From: Anas platyrhynchos
Taxonomy: Eukaryota; Chordata; Aves; Anseriformes; Anatidae
Direction: 5' to 3'
Assembly (NCBI RefSeq): GCF_047663525.1
Contig: NC_092588.1
Location: 138,438,501 to 138,502,500 of the forward strand
Length of the DNA: 64,000 bases
The translations under genes were made by a program, and so were the position numbers. This document shows, one piece after another, positions 25,348-37,778 of this stretch. The notes beneath the pieces were generated by a model. The model searched no databases and had not been told where the DNA came from. It saw only the letters and a list, made by a program, of their open reading frames with translations. Within the stretch, counting starts at the first letter, position 1. Each line of letters opens with the position of its first letter.

Positions 25348-28300
25348 CTTGATCAAAGCATAGAAGAAAGCAAATTAGATTAAAAAAAAATAATCAACAG
25401 ATCACATTAAGGAAAAGTACACTTTTGCAGAATGATGAACTGAGGAAAAATTATGGCACACAGTGCCACAGCTGGTTAAGGCAAATAACAGTGAGTCATG
25501 AACTTCGCAGTGAGTTACAAAACAGTAATTACTCAAAAGTCAGACAAAGCCCTCTGAATGTATACTCTGCTTTTATGGATCTTCCCTTCAACATTTTATT
25601 TGTATGGAAAAGACTTAACCACTTAACAGGACTTAGCAGTAACTAAGTCTTCAAACCTATGCTAAGGTAAGCATGTTTGAATTGAGACTTCGAGGATCCA
25701 AATTTACCCTACTTGTCCAAGTCTGAAATGAAGAGCTCTCTCTTTCTCCTGGTCCTGTTATATTATGGTTCTGATGCATTTGATCATTATTTTTAATGCA
25801 AAGAAAATTGGATTTATTCCTGAAACATAAAGTAATGCAAACAATTCTTAAACTGTTAGTAAGTTGTGATAACTTCAAACATCAGTTTACTCATATAAAT
25901 CTCTCTCATTGGCCTCCATGATTTCTTACAACAAGAAAATTCAGTGTGTGTACATACAAAGTCCACACTTTAAGTCAGTTTCTTGAAGTAATACATTTTA
26001 TGGGTGTACATCACAGCTCCTTTCAACTTCAGTTTTCCTGCTTCTCAGTTCCTCTCCCTAGTCTCTTGCTTTTTTTCTAACCTCACTGTCCAGAGTATCT
26101 AACATAAACTGCTTGCCCAGTTTGCTCTAGCTCCATTTCAGTTGTCAATGTGCTGTATCTAAATCAGGTTGCTTTCCCCTTGGCTGCACTGTTTAGCCTA
26201 CAGTGGAAAGAACAATGGAAGTTCAAGACAGATAGTCTCTTTAGTCTTAGTTCTAGTTAGCCAACTAATCTGTGTCTCCTGGTACCCAGAAGTACAAGGA
26301 AGATCTGGTTAAACCCAGAACTGAAGTACACTCAGAGAGGTTTTGGAGACAGGGGGTGGATTTTTTAAAGCTGAAATTTTGCTTCAAGTTTTTCCTAAGC
26401 ATGCTTGCTCAAATGGTTTCAGGTAAGAGGATACTAACAGCAATTAAAAAAAAAAAAAAAAAAAGAGAGAGAGAGAGAAGGCATATCTTTGGATCTTGCA
26501 GGAGAATTTTAAAGTCATTGCTTCAAAGCAGCAGAGGCACTAGAAATTTACAGAGCTACAACTACAGACAGACATTTCTGTATGTAAATATTTTTACTTA
26601 TTGCTGGTCTTAGCATTTTCACAGAAATTAAGATAGCTTATGAGGCAAATAACAGAACAGAAAATTTCAGTTTAAATAATTAAAGCACAACAAAGCTTGG
26701 AATAACAGAAATCAGAGTGGAAAGTGTCAGGAAATTTAACTACAGGCACTGTTGCCAGCATTGCTGATAATTGGTTATTATGTTGCTAGTGTTACTGAAG
26801 TTAAATAATACTCACATGGTATATAGGAGAACATGACAATAATAAGGAAGTAATAGTAGTCGAAGGAGACATTGTATTTGTTGGGAAGTCTCAATGAAAA
26901 CATTCCTGTTTTCTTCACATAGGGTAAAGCAGCATATATAGTCAGCAGTTCACCAGCAACTCCAGCAGGATACAAAATTATAAAAAAGTTGTATCTGCAT
27001 TAAAAAATAAATTAAAAAATGTGAGAAATGCCCAATGAATTTAAAATTTCCTTTTGCTATTATTAGTGGCACAGCAATATATTGGAGTAGTTCCTGCACC
27101 AAAGTCAAGGACCACCTCCTCAGCTGGCACAGAATATCAGTTTCAATTACTTTAGATTGGGTTGTTTTTGTTTACAGAGAATGAATTCCTCAATCACTTT
27201 ATTTAAAAACAGAGAAATATTGGAATGCATGTATGCCTTTCTAATACTAAAGAGTCAAAAATTATTCTGTAAATTTGTAGTCTCCAATAATGTCTTTTTA
27301 ATTAATTTATTTATTACTGATCTTACTTCTGTTGTCACTGATAGGACTAAAACCAGAACTGGATCCCAAATTCAGATGATCCTGCACATCCCTGTCACAG
27401 TGCATGCACGCTAGGTCAATTCTATGTACTATAATTTCTTTGCAGACAATGAAAAAGTTTAGAAATATCGGAAACTTGTTTTACCCACTGCCACAAGGGA
27501 AATCTAAGTAATACTGCATTTACAACTAATACAAATTAAAAATTAAAGAAAACAACTCCAGAAAATCATCAAATCCATTTAAAAATAGGCAGAACACATT
27601 CAAATAAAGGGCAAAGACACTGAGTTTAAAGAAATTATGGTTTGAATGCCACAGGCTACAGACATGTAGACAAAATGAAAAATGTAATCAACGGGGTTTG
27701 TGCAGTCCTTATGCACAGTGCATCATGTAGCTGCAGTCTCTCCTAAGGAACAGCTCTCTTGAGCTCACGCAGGGGAAGAGCAATGAGAGCTGTCACACAG
27801 GGTCTGAGAGAAGTGTACAGCATGCATTCCATGACCAAAAGAGATGAGATCCAAAATGGTAGCAACTGAACATGAAACCCTCTCAGGAGCCAATGGGCTT
27901 AGAGGACTCATAGGTCAGAGAACAGATTACGTGAGGTATAAGAAGGAACTGATGCCATGACCTATACACAGATTGTCTCTATGCAGCGTAAAAGAAATAA
28001 CGTAAAAACTCTGAGCTAAAATTTAGATCACACCTATACCATTAACTATGGACAGGCAGATATCTTAAAGACCAGAAAGGTCCAGCTCCTTAGGAATCCT
28101 GGATTTATGCTCAGTTGTGCTATTTGATTCTCTAAAGATCTTGATAGGGTATTTTGAACTCCTGAAAAGATAACATATTTTTGAATGTTTTGTTTATATC
28201 ATATTTCACCATACATCTCTGCTGTGAGAATGGCAGCTTGCCTATTATGAAGAAACAAAAATTCTATCATTCAGCATACACTGATATGATGGCAAAAAGC

Positions 28301-31300
28301 CTGTCAGTGTACTACTTTCTTAATGCATTTCTCTTTCTGAAGACTACATAAAAATCATTACTAAAACTGGACCTGATTATTTGCAAGTTTAGTGCTTAAA
28401 CATGACCAAACCTACAACCTCAGGTATTAGCAAAAAAAAATAATGTTTAATAATGGACATAATTATCAGACACCTCAAAGAAGTGCATTAGAAGCATCAG
28501 AACTGCATTATCTACAGCGCACAAATAAAGCAGAATAAACAAACACACAAACTTGTTTCAATAGTCACCTGTGCTGAATTGAATGTAGGTATTTCCTTTC
28601 TAACAGGGGAAGTCTGTCTGTCTTGGCATATATTTGTCAAACGATAACTAGAGAGAATGTTACTCTTCCAGTTAAATCTCCTGATAAACACGCAGTCTCT
28701 GTAATATATCTGATATAGTGACAGACCTTAAAGTGTGTTTCAAAATCAAAGCAGTTTTGATACAGAACACACTTTTTATGTTGGCTAAACTATGCCAATA
28801 TTTAGCTTCACTACATTAATGTAACTACAAGAGCTCTGATAAAGCAGAACTTCTCACAAAGCAATACTACACATACAGAAAAAGACAACAGCTCTAATAA
28901 TTTCAAAGACCTTAAATCTACAAACACTAGTACGGGTGCTTAATTTTAGGCACTGTATTCAAAAGCATCTTAAGGAATCATACTGTAAGTTAAAAGATGA
29001 CTCCAAAGATAAGGAAAAAATATTAAAGTGAATTAAAACACAGTTCAAGCCATGAGACACAGAAAGCATGGAACAAATCACACCCCAAAATCTCAGCTAA
29101 AATATTTTTCATATTTTAAACCAAGTAATGATAATCACAAGTAGAGAAAGCAACCAACTTGCACTCTGCTGGCACATAACCAAAGCTCTCCCGTGTGTTA
29201 GCTCTGCATGCATGAAACTAACATGCACAGAACCATGAGAAACTGAAATGCAAGACATCTCCACCTGGCCCATTTAATGAAGTATGGCAAATGGTTGAGC
29301 AGGTTGAATGTGTAGAAGGAATATCGAGTAATCTCTGTCACAGTCCATACGACCAGAAAAAGAATAACGCTCTCCTCATTCTGGATCTGCAGAAGTATAA
29401 AGAACCAACACTTTCTTCATCCTTAAGCTTCTTTTCTGTGCAAACTGCAACAGTCTTCTGTTTAAGATATATGGAACAGAACTAACATCTTGTAAAGAAA
29501 AAAAATTTCTTTGAAACCATGCTGAAACCATTACTATCATATATATATTTACTAACATAGAAACATTTTGCAAACTCAGCAATCTTTATCCATTATGCAA
29601 ATACAAACCCATAAAACTATATTTGAGCTTATTCCTCCTCTTTATCTGCACTTTCACTATGCTGTTTCCCTCTTTATTTGTGGTTGATTTGCTTGTTTAT
29701 TTTTTTGCTCCTCAAAACAGAAAAAAGAAAACACTCCTCTCATAACCAGCTTTTACCTATTCCATATTTCAGTACTCCCTCTATCTCCTAGACTTTCTTT
29801 TACTTTTTATATTGCTTCTTCCCCACCATACAATGCATGTCTCCATGAAACTTTAGATGAGATGAATTGTTCAGTAGCGCATACTGACTGGAACTTAGCA
29901 GCAGATCAAATCTGGGTGCAAGATGGTTAAGGAGTTGGAACATGGATGAACACTAAATTAAGAGTCGTTGGCAGATCAGGAGGTTTGTGTAAACTTACTC
30001 GACTGTCGTGTCTAAGATTTAAGTTCTGAGTCATCAAACTGCCTCATCAGTAGGTAGCACATCTATCTGCTCTTTCAAAACATCAGTTCTTTTTCTCCTT
30101 AAGTGAACGAATAAACAGAAGACCCCAAATACAAAGAAGGCATGTGGGGATCTATTGCAAACACTACCTTCTGAAGAAGAATTACACGCAAGTAATTTTC
30201 TGTTCTTTAAAAGGGAGGGAATTTTGTAATACAATTCCATGCCTGAAGGCTGAAAAGCTCCAGGGATGTCTGTGAAATAAAATAAAGCAACATAAATTTT
30301 GTTAAAATGACAAAAAAAAGGGAAGTGACTTTTTTTAATAGAATGCAACATGATGACAAAGCTTAATACATCACAAAGATGCTGAAAATGCACAACTCTG
30401 TCAAAAGTCAAGAAGAATTTTAATTGATCGTCTTCTCATAAAATCACGCCCTCAATGTGTCAAAGAAGGTGCAATTTTAGTGAAAGGATCTCACAAACAA
30501 AATAAGATATAAAAATCCCACCAAACTCACAAAGAAACAGCAACAATGGCAGTGCTAAGACATCCAAACAGATAAGCAAAGGAAAAGACAGAATTAGGCT
30601 GTTCTTAGCCTCATGCGATTAGAGACAAACATCGATAACCCGAACTTGGATTCCTGTCACAGTGCTAAAGCCAAGCAGAAGTGCTCTAAGTAAGTATGCA
30701 GAGAATTCCTATTTGTTGCCTTGCAAATCTCCAGTCAAGTACAGAGATCTGGGTCTGGCTGTTATCACTAACATGCCTCTCACCACCTACGTGACCCTGA
30801 ACATTCATGCCTGCTAAGCAGTAACAGCGTGAAATACAATCAGACATACATTTAGATGTATTTTGCTTGGACAGAGCTGTACTGAAGATAGAGAAAACAA
30901 GAGAAATGACTGGTTATGCTAAAGATTTAATCCACTGCAGGTAATAATAATAATAAAAAAAAAGCAAAAAGTGCTGAATTCCAGCATTCATGTAAATATT
31001 CAATATTTAAAAAACGTGTGACTCTTTGAGACTTTTTCACATAAGGGAAAAAGAAAACACTGAATACACTTAACTTGCAAAAAAAACTATGAAAGGCTTA
31101 TTTCATGTTTAAAAAAAGGCACAGTAAAGGAAAAGATGAAGAGTTGAGAAAAAGTTCTCTGCGAACTGAAATTAAAGGATTTGTCAACTGAGGCAGGAGC
31201 TATGATATCCCATCGGCAGAAGGGCATATGCCATCTGCTGGTGAGACAGTTTAATGGCTCAGCTTTTTAAAGAAATGCAGGAGCACAGGCTCAAAATCTA

Positions 31301-34300
31301 TCACTGAATTCTTACGTACCCTTTACAGAAAGCAGAATAAATATCCTATCTACTAGCTGTAAGCAGTCTGCTTGTTTCATTCTGCTAAAAAATCACTAGA
31401 CTTACAATAACCACCTACTGCCAGGCAAAGAAGTTATTGTCATTTATTCAGGAACTTAAGTGTTCCTGTGGCATGCTGGAAAACTTGATATACTTTTAAT
31501 GAAAACAATGCAGTATGCATGCCATCGAATGCTGATATTCCCATAACAATAACATTTTGAGAAGGTTCCTAAAAGAAATTGCAAAATCACAACCATTTAA
31601 ACCAGGTAAGTTCAATTTAAGACACATTTTCATTTAGATTCATTCAGTAAATGCTATGTTAAGTTCTTCGAAGGGAATAGGTAGCACTATGGTACATATG
31701 CAGGTAAATGAAAGCACTAATTGTTGATTTCACTTAGGCAGACCATAGCTGACATGATGCTGAAGACAGTGCTGATTCACACCTGAGACCCAGACCCAGC
31801 CACTTGGGCAGAAGTACATAAATTCAGTCCTGTAACCCCTATTTCAGAAACTGCACTTGAGTATGTCAGTCTTCTCTGTATGGATCTTACTAATTTTTAA
31901 ATTTGTCTTCCTGATGAAATGAGAACTGTATTAATAATTCCTTCTTATTAACAATTAAAACACAATTTGCTCACGCACATACCTGTTTTATACTATGTGC
32001 AATGAACCACACCATGAAGATTCTTGAACTCACTTGGACCCCCGTCACAAGCACAGATGTGCGAACTATTCCTTGAAAAGAGAAACATGTTATCTCTGCT
32101 CCACTACTCATGTTTTAATTAGTTACAGCAGAAACTAAAGAAAGAACTCACCAACTGCACAGTGGACTACCTGTAAATAAAAATAAGTTAAAGGTTACTA
32201 ATTTACAGTATGTTACTATCTGCCATAGTAACTAACATGGGCTTTTTGATATTAATATACACCTAGGTTTATTTCTGCTGTTTTTTTCTCCAACTAATAT
32301 TTCAGCATCTTTAAAATAAGTACATGTTGGAGCTCTAGCAACCAGTGGTGGGCTCATTAACTGATCTGTGTAAACACTAAATGAAAGAGATTTATTTTCC
32401 TAATTGGATATACTGAACATTTAAATACTTACAAAGTACTTCTTTTTTGAACTGGTAAACTTCTCTTCCATTATCTTACCCAGAGAATAATTTCACAGGA
32501 CAATGTGGAAGGAGTCATACAGTGTACGCTAAATTAATAGAAATTTTAAAATGTTCTGTATTCGCTGTGGACTAATATCACTATTATCATTTTGCCAATG
32601 TTAGCTATGAATCTTCAGATTTATTTTCTGGTCAGTAATGGTTAGCAAATGGAGTGCTTTTCATTGTTTTGATAAATTCAAGTGGAATTACCTGTTGTGA
32701 AAGTTTAATAGCAAAAAAGCCAATAGACAGCTGGCCACATGATTTTAAACAGCTGCTTGAACCACAGATGTTAGGGGCAGACTGAGAGAAAGAGTAAAAA
32801 TGCAGACAGACACTCTTTGCTGAGCTTGGGAAAGAACCGTAACTGCTCAGTATACCCAACAGTTTTATTTCACGGGTGTACCATAAACTGAGACCATGAG
32901 CGCATGCTTGGCAAAGTCATATTATTTCAAGAATGCTTTGCACAACTTGCACAGACCTTGTTGTAAGGATTTATATGGGGCGTGTGAATCCAGTCTGGAA
33001 ATAACTAGAAGCACAGCAGTTCCCAGAGATTTTTTGATTTACGGCAATATTAAGAGTTAACTTTTTAAAAATGTGCTCATTTGTTTCAACTAATCTCCTT
33101 CCCCCCCCCCCCCCCCCCCCCCCCAGAAAAAAATAATCATCAAATAAGGAAGGTAAAACAACTTTCAGCACTAATATAACATTTTGATATTAAATTCAGG
33201 CTAATAAGGTGGTTTGCCTATGATATGCAGCATCCAGTAAAGCAAACTATGTTTGAAATTTACCTCAAGCAAAGCAAATGTCTGGAAAAATTTAAGCGTC
33301 TTTTGCACGCTTCTGAATAAGCCTCTGTGTGTTCCTTTCTGTATATAAAATCGCACCATGGCAATACCCAACACCAGCCACCTACAAAAGAAAGAGAATG
33401 GATACATTTGAAATAAGAATTCTAAAAATATCCATCCGCTGTAAATAATTTAGTAGAATATTTTCCTCACGGAATATCTTTGCTTCTTTACTTGTCAGTG
33501 TTCTTAGGAGATTGTTAAAAAAAATCTTTAGACAGAAATATTATGTAGTGCTACATCAGCACTACACTCTTTTATCTCTTTACCTGTAAAGGGATAGAGA
33601 ATGACTTGTTTACCTTCAGAGGATTGATCTGAATTACCTAAATTAAGGTAATCAGACCAGAAGTCACTTTATATTTTTACTGTTAAATCCTCATGCGTCT
33701 TTACTGTGAATTACCATTATTGGAAAACATCTGATGAACTCAGCACTGATGCTACCGTTTTGGTCTCAGGTTGGAACCGATGCACATCATTGTTACATTT
33801 TTTACGGCGCCTTACTTGTTATTTTCAGAACTGACTGGGGATCAGCGCTTCTGTTCTACAATTCAGAAGTGCTGAGAAGTCATCTTGGAAATCAAAGTCT
33901 GATGTGCTGTCAGGTTGGTGCTCTAAGTTCCTGGCTTCCAGAGGCAAGAACATTTAACTTGCAGATTTGATGGTGTTGGCTAATTTTTTAAAAATTATTT
34001 AATGAAATTGAGTGATGCTCTTAACTGATCATCCTTTCAATGTAAATGAAAGAAAGTAACGATATCTTTGAACCAAACTGAAATTTGTGATCTCAAATGG
34101 AAACTAAGATAAAAACAAAGCAAACACCAAAAAAAAACAACAGCACTTCATAACCATGGTGGATTGAACCCCACCATCCTAGCCAAGATCAAGTACAATA
34201 ACCAAAGGTATGAGCAGTTGCTTCCACATAATTAACCCATGTTTATGAAATTAAATTTTTCAAAATAATATACCACATGTTCCATTGTTAATGCATTCCT

Positions 34301-37300
34301 GCATTCTTACAAACATCACACTAGCAAGATTCCTTGAAACTTCAGGCTTAAAACCACAAGGGCTACGTACAAAATTTCTTTAATATAAACCCATAGGCAC
34401 AGCCAGAGCTGCAAGCAGCTATTTTGAGAGTTAAAAATGAAAATATACGAATTGCAATAACATTAGTTTAACTTCTTGTCTGACTATATTTGAGAACAAT
34501 CATTCAATCCTTTCATCCTCCACAAAGCCATCACAAGCACATTGTACAGCAACATGAACTCTGGCTAAGGCAGGCCCAAGACAAAAAGTGGTGGGGTCTG
34601 AGAAATATTCAGCGGCGTACCAGGAGAGTATAGAAATATTCAGGGCAATAAATGAAATGTTACAAGGCTAAGTGGTGGGTCCTGCACTTGGGGCACAACC
34701 CCACACAACGCTACAGGCTGGGGGCAGAGTGGCTGGAAAGCTGCTCAGCAGAAAGGGATCTGGGGGTGTTGGTCAATGCTTGCCTGAACATGAGCCAGCA
34801 GAGTGCTCAGGTGGCCAAGAAGGCCAGCAGCATCCTGGCTTGTACCAGGAATAGCGTGGCCAGCAGGAGCCGGGAGTTGATTGTCCCCCTGTACTCGGCT
34901 CTGGTGAGGCCGCATCTCGAATGCTGTGTTCAGCTTTGGGCCCCTCACTACAAGAAGGACATCGAGGTGCTTGAGTGGGTCCAGAGAAGGGCCTGGAGAA
35001 GTCTCATGAGGAGCCACTGAGGGAGCTGAGGTTGTTTAGCTTGGAGAAAACGAGGCTCAGGGGAGACCTTACTATGCTCTGTGGTTACCTTAAAGGAGGT
35101 TGTAGTGGGGTGGGGATCAAGTTCTTCTCCTAAGCACTAGGTGATAAGAGGAGGGGAAATGGCCTCAAGCTGCACCAGGGGAGGTTTAGGTTGGGTATTA
35201 GGAGACATTTCGTTACTGAAAAGGTTGTGCCCGGGGAAGTGGTTGAGTCACCATCCCCGGAGGTCTTCAAGAAACACGTAGATGTAGAACTTGGTACCAT
35301 GGTTTAGTGGGACTTGTCAGCACAAGGTTTAAGGTTGGACTATATGATCTTAGAGATCTTTGGCCAACCTGAATGATTCTATGATTCTCTATTTATATAA
35401 ACATGTGGATAAATATTTAACTCTTCCCCAGCTTTTACACTGTCCCCTACACATAATGTACTGACTAAAACTGGAAACAAGACACCAGGAAAGATGGATA
35501 TTTGATCGGACATGTTATGCTGTAACGGCATGAGATTTGCATGGATCATAACAGCTCCGTACTCCCCACGCGTGACATGCACTTCAGTATCAGTCCCTTA
35601 ACAACTCTCATGTGTAGCATCTACCATGACACAGTCGTTTCGCGTTGTCCATGCCAACAACAGTTCATGACGGCATTTCGAGCTCTACATGAAGTTAGTC
35701 AGGCTTCCCCACACTGTTGGAATGATTCCCCTCCTTCATCCTTGTACCTTAAGCCCGTGAATCTGATCTGCCAGGGCTCCAAAATTTGCCCCCCTCCCCA
35801 AATATTATTTAGATTTTATAATAAATCTTAAAAGTGAATGCACTGAGGTTGTCTCGTACCACAGTGGCAATGAGGAATTGCTGGAATCTCACTGGTAGTC
35901 CTTCACAGCAGGGCTGCCCTGTTTTACAGCGACGTGTTTGACAAGAGGAAGGTGACAGCGCGTGTGCATCCAGCTGGCAGCACGAATGGTGACAGCCACA
36001 GCTTTGTGCTAGCCCTAGCCTGAGAAGTCACATTACATCTAATCTCACAAGGCATTTTCTGCATCTCATTCTTAACAAAAGCATTGCAGAGAGAAGTAGT
36101 CTTGGACTCCACTCAGAACCACAGACTGTAAATAGGTTTTTTCTTACATAAATTATTGTTTGGACATTTGAAATTTCTGCCAATCATTTTATTTAGCTTT
36201 CAGTGGCTTCGACTTTGGATTTCAGGAAAGCCCTTGTAGTGAACACTGAAAAATCAGCAGGAAATGGAAAACAATTTGTGTAATAAAGGTAGGATTTCCA
36301 GCTGGGACTTTTGGTAAGATTGGGTACTGACCTGCCATTTTAGTCACAGAATGTGTGCCTTAAATCGTTATTAGAACAAAAGATAAAATGCGATTTGGTA
36401 TTGGACTGGTTGTTCACATGCACTTATGTATCAGAGAGGTTGTTAAAATTCTAGAAACGCTTTGCCCTATTGCACCATCTGGACAAACACACTGTTCCTC
36501 GTGTTCACCTGTCCTCTGTAGCGCCCCTGTGAAATATTTTTCTACTTCAAACCTTTATTTTTCTCTTAAATTTTATCTGTTTGAAGAGATGACAATAATC
36601 TATTCCTATCTCTTCTTTCTCTGTTTCCACATAAAATACGCAGTTCAGCAAGTCTGAATCCCTCTGGATGACAACAGAAGATGGGGAGGAGGAAGTGGGA
36701 GAGCCTGAATCAGCACCTAGGGTCAGAACTAAAATGGTTCAGTAATTTTCTACACAGACTAAGAGATGACAGGCAATGGCATTGACAGATGAAAGTCAAT
36801 GGCAAGAGTCAGTGCTCACTGCCAAATTCACACCTGGAGGAGGAGGCAGGGAACTCCATGAGGCGAAATTAACCTGCAAGCTACAAAAATCACCAGTACA
36901 GGCACTTCCCAAAGGCTTGTGATATACGAATAGTGTGCGCATGGATGCTAGTGGGAAGAAAACCATTTAAAAACCATTCCTGCCCTTCTGTGTGGCCACC
37001 CTGACAGAACTAAAGCATCACCAGTCCTCTACAGTATTGCAACGAGGGAGAATTCGCCCTTCGAGACCCGAGCTGAAGCCTTTTGAACGATGAATTCTCC
37101 CCCACCGCTCGCCCCGCCGGCGGCTGAGGGGACAGCGGGCACCCACACGGCCTCGTCCCCAGAGCCCGGGGGGGCTCCAGGGCACCTCGGGGCCGCGGCC
37201 GGGCCCTCACCCGCGGGCAGTGCGGGCTGTGAGGGCAGCGGGCAGCCCGGCATTCCTGGCCCGGCTATACTTAACCTCGCCGCGCCCGCTCGCGGGTAGC

Positions 37301-37623
37301 GCTGCACCGTATTAGGCAATGCCGGGCACGCCGGGGCTGCAGCCCCGCTGCCGGCAGCCCCCCGCCGCCCCCCGGCTCTCCCCCTGCCCCACAGCGGCTC
37401 CCGCCCCGGCTCTGGCTCCGGTCCCGGTCCCGGTTCCCCCCTCCCGGTCCCCGCCGCGCCGCCGACCCCGTTCCCCGCTGCCGGCCCGCGCTCACCCCGC
37501 GGTCATGGCGACGTTGTAGAAGATGAGCCAGGCCGTGGCCAGGGCGCCCAGGCTCCTCTTCTTGCCGTTCTCCTTCTCCTCCACCGAGCCGTTGCCGCCT
37601 CCGTCCTCCTCGCTGGACGCCAT
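25265..37623 (-). CDS. HACD1: HACD1, very-long-chain 3-hydroxyacyl-CoA dehydratase 1 (complete, 7 coding exons)
   Basis: Multi-pass ER membrane enzyme that removes water from 3-hydroxyacyl-CoA, the third step of the very-long-chain fatty acid elongation cycle; in mammals HACD1 is the muscle-enriched paralogue. Coding exons, in transcript order: 37496-37623, 33264-33381, 32152-32170, 31983-32071, 29265-29386, 26816-26994 and 25265-25347. Lengths of 128, 118, 19, 89, 122, 179 and 83 nt total 738 nt, with phases agreeing at every GT-AG junction, giving 245 residues plus TGA. The N-terminus MASSEEDGG, the segments [20 protein letters not shown] and [13 protein letters not shown], and the C-terminus [13 protein letters not shown] identify HACD1 rather than HACD2. 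The family's catalytic Tyr and Glu fall at Tyr167 and Glu174 in YPAGVAGE (exon 6). Human HACD1 has a longer N-terminus, but here no in-frame ATG lies upstream of 37623 and the start context (A at -3, G at +4) is good. Divergent neighbour STAM matches mammalian gene order. Confidence 0.97.
26446..26478. repeat. A19 followed by (GA)7, HACD1 intron 6 flank
   Basis: Simple repeat about 340 bases downstream of the HACD1 exon 6 donor, inside the intron that separates exons 6 and 7. Confidence 0.9.
26816..26994 (-). CDS. HACD1: HACD1 coding exon 6 (catalytic exon)
   Basis: 179 nt after aatgcag. It contains [17 protein letters not shown], with the catalytic pair Tyr167 and Glu174 inferred from the yeast Phs1 Tyr/Glu pair seven residues apart, then [19 protein letters not shown] and the Tyr-rich SFDYYYF membrane segment. 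It ends in phase 1 at the donor gtgagt. Confidence 0.97.
29265..29386 (-). CDS. HACD1: HACD1 coding exon 5
   Basis: 122 nt after ttctgcag, encoding [19 protein letters not shown], then [15 protein letters not shown] and YFIKWA plus two bases of Arg159. The donor reads gtggag, a weak match to the vertebrate consensus, but the reading phase and homology leave no better choice. Confidence 0.95.
31983..32071 (-). CDS. HACD1: HACD1 coding exon 4
   Basis: 89 nt after the acceptor ttttcaag, encoding [19 protein letters not shown] and [11 protein letters not shown]. The QVSSR block is a strongly conserved family signature. It ends in phase 0 at the donor gtatgt. Residue 92 is Arg, where my recollection of human HACD1 has Pro; yeast Phs1 also has Arg there. 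Confidence 0.96.
32152..32170 (-). CDS. HACD1: HACD1 coding exon 3 (19-nt microexon)
   Basis: Preceded by a T-rich tract ending in tttacag and followed by gtgagttc. The 19 nt encode VVHCAV plus the first base of Gly89, joining LLE of exon 2 to GIV of exon 4. This restores the family's E-[IV]-VHC-x-[IV]-GIV stretch. The length is not a multiple of three, so skipping it would shift the frame. Confidence 0.93.
33101..33124. repeat. Uninterrupted C24 homopolymer (G24 in HACD1 pre-mRNA)
   Basis: 24 consecutive C on the plus strand in HACD1 intron 2, 140 nt downstream of the exon 2 donor. On the transcribed RNA it is poly-G. Confidence 0.95.
33264..33381 (-). CDS. HACD1: HACD1 coding exon 2
   Basis: 118 nt. 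It begins after ttttgtag and completes Gly43, then encodes [12 protein letters not shown] and the conserved [13 protein letters not shown]. It ends in phase 0 at the donor gtaaat. Confidence 0.96.
34645..35388 (+). mobile_element. CR1 LINE, 3' part, in HACD1 intron 1 (antisense to the gene)
   Basis: An open frame (34652-35020) encodes the CR1 ORF2 C-terminal region, with [29 protein letters not shown] and [20 protein letters not shown] as landmarks. A 3' UTR follows, ending in gattggc-like text and tandem ATTCTATG at 35373-35388. It is a 5'-truncated, decayed insertion. Confidence 0.92.
37496..37623 (-). CDS. HACD1: HACD1 coding exon 1
   Basis: Encodes residues 1-42 plus two bases of Gly43. 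It has an acidic, Gly-rich N-terminal tail ([12 protein letters not shown]), then a basic stretch (KKR) and the start of the first membrane segment ([16 protein letters not shown]). The donor is gtgagc immediately 3' of 37496. The reading frame stays open upstream of the ATG, but contains no other in-frame ATG. Confidence 0.95.
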
Positions 37624-37733
37624 GGTTCCCCCCCCCGGCAGGGCAGCGAGCGAAGCCGCCCGCCCGCGGGGAGGAGGGGCTCCCGCCGCGGCGGGGCTGA
37701 GGCCGCGCTGACAGCTGGAGCTCGCCCTGTCCC

Positions 37734-37778
37734 TCAGCCCATCTGGCCGCTGCCCCGGGGGCCGCCACCCGCTCCCAT
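37734..37778 (-). other. Possible upstream ORF in the HACD1 5' UTR (14 codons)
   Basis: An ATG with a strong start context (G at -3, G at +4) opens a 14-residue reading frame that ends in TGA, 110 nt before the HACD1 ATG and out of frame with it. It matters only if transcription starts upstream of 37778, which the sequence alone cannot show. Confidence 0.35.

Noticed and set aside
37271..37768. 165-codon minus-strand frame and other long frames around the HACD1 start
   Set aside because: Compositional frames in the CpG island, in a different frame from the verified HACD1 exon 1.
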